A stretch of DNA of 64,000 nt from Dipetalonema caudispina (lineage: Eukaryota; Nematoda; Chromadorea; Rhabditida; Onchocercidae): assembly GCA_013365325.1 (NCBI GenBank), contig JABVXV010000070.1, positions 177,989 through 241,988 of the forward strand, written 5' to 3'. The notes under the pieces were generated by a model. That model saw only the letters and a list, made by a program, of their open reading frames with translations, was not told the DNA's origin and made no database searches. Of this stretch, positions 59,932-64,000 are shown piece after piece (within the stretch, counting starts at the first letter, position 1; the number at the start of each line of letters is the position of its first letter). A program made the position numbers and the translations under genes.

Positions 59932-62900
59932 CTCATGTTACTTTTGTCGAATCAAATTGTTGATTTACTGAATTAAATTTCATTGAAATTTGAAGATTAT
60001 GTGAAATAAGATGTAATGATGTACATCAACTATTAATTCCTTTTCTCTTCTCTTACTTTCTTCTAAGAAAGAGAAGAAATTTTATGCTTCCATTAATCAC
60101 TAAAAACTTCTGATGAAACAACCGTAAAAAGTTGATATGGCAGAGATCTGCACTGAAATTGGTTGAACTAAATTCAGAGGAAACGACTTTGTAAGAAAAA
60201 TGGGTAAGAATAGAGTAGTGAAAACAAATAACGAAGTTTTTTAAATGTTTGATTTTCCTTAATTTGCTAATGTTAATTTCTTTTTAGATAGTAGAAGAAG
60301 TTCTGAAACAAGCTTATTCAAAATTAATTATAAGTTTCAGTTTTGCTATTTCATTATTCCTCGATGGTCCGAATTCATCCACCCATTGCGAGCTTACAAG
60401 CTGACTGCATGTCAATTACAGTTTTTAAATTAATTCGTCTTTCCATAATCATCGAAGCACACCATGAATGCCATTTCGTTTCACAAAGTTTTCATCGAAT
60501 TTTTTTAACAATTTTAAGAAATTTTATACTGCAAAGTTAAAGTTTCAAGCTAAGGAGAAAAGAGAATTGCGACTGACTGACTGATGAGAGTTGTATTATT
60601 GATAGAGAGGTTTACATTTCTCAAATACATTTAGATATTTTATCATGCATATCTTTCGGACATAACGATGTATCGGCTCTTTGAAGGCAATCAAGATCAG
60701 ATTTTTAGAAGTTTTTTGTTCACTTCAAATATTTATCAATGTCTCCTAAAGATTTATCTTGTTGTACCTTGGTAATATTGTACACCTCTTATCATTAATA
60801 TTTCTGCAATGCCTTACAGCATACAAATTGATTTTTGTTGGAGTTTTGAATGTACATACTTGAAAATAAGTTTTTATCCCAGCAAATCATGAATTTGATA
60901 AATTCCAGTAAAAAGTGGATTTGAAGCATTGCTAAACTGGTAAAATCAAAAAACTAAAAAATGAAACTTTTTCGTTTTTATTCAAATATTAAGCTCTTAT
61001 TTTAAAGAAATGATTTCTACAATTCCTGATATGAAACAATTCAAACACTTTATGAAGTATTTAAGTTTCCAAATGTTGGAGCGATCTTTCATTAAGAGAA
61101 AGATTTTGATGAAATTTGAATTATGATAAATATTCATCATAACATTTACACTTTTTAATGAATTATCTTAGTTTGGCTTTTTGTAAACTCAAATTATTGA
61201 AATTCATTTAATTAGAAAAACTTATGATCATATTTTCCAAATTCATAATTTGCACCACACATTTTCAATCAAAATCTATCGTGGCTACAGTAGGATATTT
61301 TCATGATAGTTCCACAAAATCGGAATAATTCAACCATCATACCACTGTGATAACAGTTGAGCAATACCAGAACATTGCAAGGAATATATCTCGAAATACC
61401 AAAAGGGACAAGAAGAAAGTGTCACATACCAGTCAGTTAAGAACAATTAATTAATTACTGACGCTTAATAGAAAAGTAAATTTTGGCGAATTGTTAAGGG
61501 AACAGTATCGTTTTCATTCTCCATATCTCTTCGCCATTATCAGGACATGCGCATTACATTTCTGTTATTAAGTTTTGCTTAGTTAGCCTTCTAGTGATTG
61601 CTTCAAATACTTAAAATTTCTTCAAATTTATTTGAAAATGATCGATTTAAACTAAAAATCGAATTCGAAACATATATTTAATTATTCTATCAATAATAGT
61701 AATAAAATGAAACGATTAGGTGGTAAATTTACTTGAGAAATTTTTTTTATGCTGGTAAAAGTGACAGCAGCAATCTTATTTTTGCGTGATGTCAAACTTT
61801 TCTCAAATGAAAGAAATTCGAAATCTGTTTGTAAAGCGACTGTTTCATTTTCAACTCTAGAAATTTATATTTCATCAAGACATTCAACTATGCCATCAAA
61901 AAATTATCCAGAATTTGTTAGCTAATAGATATGATGCATTTTGTCTTTCACTATACTCTCACCTTTCTCCTTTCCACCATTTCCTTTTTTTACTAACTTT
62001 TCTCATCGTTACACTAACTTTTAGAGCAATCAATGAATTATCATAGGATTTCTGCTTTTATTCTATTTTTCTTCTCGTACAATGGTTCATAAATTCAGCA
62101 AGAAAGCATTCACCACTTGCACAATTAGATTTCTGTCAAAATTTTAACATATCTTTAAAGCATAACTTGCTTTTTGTTGTTTATATTTTCAAGATACAAT
62201 GAATGGTTTCGAGGTTTTCCGAAATCGTTGAGAACTTTGTAATATTTAAATAATTCAGGATTGGTGAATAATATTTTATAAAAATAATTTGCTATGGTAA
62301 TCTCATAGAAATGATACTAGTATCCGTTGAGATACCCTTCCTGCAACGGTATTACCTTTCATATCCATGAAAATGTCGCTAGAACGCAAAATATCCAAGG
62401 AGGATTTGTCTCAATTGTACAAAACTATTGTTCTGAAGAGTAAAAAATGTCGAACTCTTGATTACTGTACTTTAGCTTTCAAAGATGTCTAATATTCGGA
62501 AAATGATTTAACAGGAAATTCAATAATCAATCACGAAATCTCTAACGTTATCCATGCTTGTGCAAAAAAATTATATTTTATCCATTTTTTTCCAAAAAAA
62601 AAATTTTACAATATTTTTCTAGCCTCAACCAAATTTCCTATACGGAAAAAGTATTTAAGACGAAACGCTTCAATACTGAAAATTTTCTGCATGAATTTCT
62701 TGTTTCATATCAAATAATTTATCCTAAAATTTCCAAATATTTAAGCAAATTATTTAACAAATTTTAGGGAGGAGAAGGCTGAAGTAAGGAACTGAGGGAA
62801 AATGATGTAAGTTGGGAGAGAGGAAGGATTATGCCAGAGGGTTTATCGCTCTATTAGTGAAAGAGGAAAAAGCGAAAAGAGCACTTTGGGTCACATAACA

Positions 62901-63588
62901 ATTGCGCTTTTTATTCATCAATTTCTTTCAGAAGCCCGAAACTGTCACATAAGCACATTGCATAAAACGAAGTCAACTACTTTTTCAACATGTTCTTCTT
63001 GCTGATTGCTGCTTGATTTTTAACTATATATAATGTTTTATTAAAATTTATTTAATGTAATTACATCATTTGTAGATTATATTTTCATTATTCGCAATAC
63101 AGCACCACCACTACAAACTTTTGTCTGTTTGCCGTAAAGTTAGCTGACAGATTTTGTCCATCTCTCTCTGTATTTTCATATGTTTAACCTTTGACCATAT
63201 CTCCAAACCCACCACACATTCATGTCAAATGGATTTATTTTCATAGTGCATATTGGCGTATGCTGTCAATTTGCTAGAAAGAACTCTTCCATATAAAGAA
63301 TCAATTCGTCATCTATTTTCAAAGCTCATTCCGTAATTAAAATCTAATAATTTCCGACTTTCACTTTTGACTTACTGTTGATTATTTACGAGGCGAAAGG
63401 AAGAAAACAAAAAAGAAGAAAAAGCCCTGATTTAATATAGCTTTTGCTTATTTACACAGAATTTCACAGTTCACTGGAACAATGAAAGCATACCTTAAAA
63501 GAATAATTCCATCGGCAAGCCAATCAGCGTTACTACAGAACGCATATTGACGAAAATAATGTTTCAATAGATCGGAAAAGTAAATTTT
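59932..63588. other. AT-rich stretch, no gene supported
   Basis: A coding-like plus-strand patch at about 61325-61450 (HTTVITVEQYQNIARN, then basic) and frames at 60343-60540 on both strands were noted but have no splice partners. If the receptor gene at the right edge continues leftward on the minus strand, some of its exons should lie here; I could not identify them. Confidence 0.35.
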
Positions 63589-63807
63589 TCAATTCTCAAT
63601 CAGTCTTCTGTACAAAACTACACATCCTGCAGGACTTGACTTGCACTTCATTTCTCCACTTTCTCTTATTATATACATTGAATTTCTGTCTTCTTTTATA
63701 TCCTGAAAAAAAAAAAAGAAAAGAAAAAACAACCTTTCGACCGTGGAATCATATAGAAAGAAATTGAGATGCAAAAAGAGAAACTGTTCATAAAAGATAT
63801 TCTTAAC

Positions 63808-63994
63808 GGATGGAATAACGGATGGAGGGAAAATTGGTGAATCTTTGAAAAGGTATTCGATTAATTTTACGGACATTGTCATCAATACATACGCCAAGCT
63901 CAGCAGCTACAGCACGAAAAGAATCGATCCCTCGTTCACCGTAAGCTCCAGTTACAGCGATAGCATGAACATAAGTCCAACCTAGTGCTGAGAC
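63808..63994 (-). CDS. metabotropic glutamate receptor-like exon (ligand-binding domain), partial
   Basis: The minus strand reads, from an acceptor TATTAG at the window edge, LGWTYVHAIAVTGAYGERGI, then DSFRAVAAELGVCI. This matches the extracellular ligand-binding (Venus flytrap) domain of class C GPCRs of the mGluR type: the family pattern is W-T-Y-V, then YGE-x-G-I-E-A-F, then a cysteine in a -x-C-I motif. All of these are present in order with the right spacing. The exon then runs about 25 codons to a donor, either GTTAAG (63808, used here) or GTTATT (63820). The gene continues beyond the right edge upstream. Downstream exons should lie to the left; an acceptor with a perfect pyrimidine tract at 63702 opens a 37-codon frame that may or may not belong. 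Role: glutamate-gated modulation of neurons through G proteins, by family. Confidence 0.75.
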
Positions 63995-64000
63995 CTAATA

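Overview
The window reads as a stretch of nematode nuclear genome, most likely from a filarial worm (Onchocercidae). The DNA is very AT-rich. Genes are broken into short exons with introns of about 40 bases to a few kilobases, and 3' splice sites follow the nematode TTTCAG/TTTTAG style. One gene (47.8-48.4 kb) has a splice acceptor 10 bases before its start codon, as expected for spliced-leader trans-splicing. The species is an inference; the animal, nematode-like gene architecture is seen directly. All multi-exon models were built by hand from splice signals and phase continuity.

Layout, left to right. 1-8 kb: AT-rich, no recognisable gene, one ATT microsatellite. 8.3-10.7 kb (+): a four-exon gene for an unrecognised, probably intracellular protein. 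13.0-16.3 kb (+): the 3' part of a cadherin (repeat linker, membrane helix, short tail with a PDZ-type end). 19.5-24.8 kb (+): an eleven-exon gene for an unrecognised protein with an RVSF, PP1-docking-like motif near its C-terminus. 25.7-29.9 kb (+): TMEM135, nine exons. 30.7-34.3 kb (+): a METTL25B/RRNAD1-type methyltransferase-like protein, ten exons. The last three lie head to tail on one strand with gaps of about 0.85 kb, so co-transcription is possible.

35-43.8 kb is gene-poor, with a few weak exon candidates and a diverged 60-base duplicated segment. At 43.9-44.7 kb (+) a three-exon gene encodes a 77-residue secreted precursor ending exactly in KPRFG, an RFamide neuropeptide signature closest to FLP-33. 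45.5-46.2 kb (-) holds a four-exon gene for a 123-residue protein, 47.8-48.4 kb (-) a 204-codon single-exon orphan, and 50.3-51.2 kb (-) the 3' exons of another unrecognised gene. 51.8-54.3 kb carries a short hairpin, a ~290-base foldback element and fragments of a plus-strand gene. 57-60 kb has weak plus-strand exon candidates. The right edge (63.8-64.0 kb, -) is an exon of a metabotropic-glutamate-receptor-type ligand-binding domain that continues outside the window.

No rRNA, tRNA, CRISPR or confident transposase gene was seen. The strongest new items are the KPRFG neuropeptide precursor, the hidden small genes at 45-51 kb, the 47-base palindrome before TMEM135 and the 52-kb foldback element.
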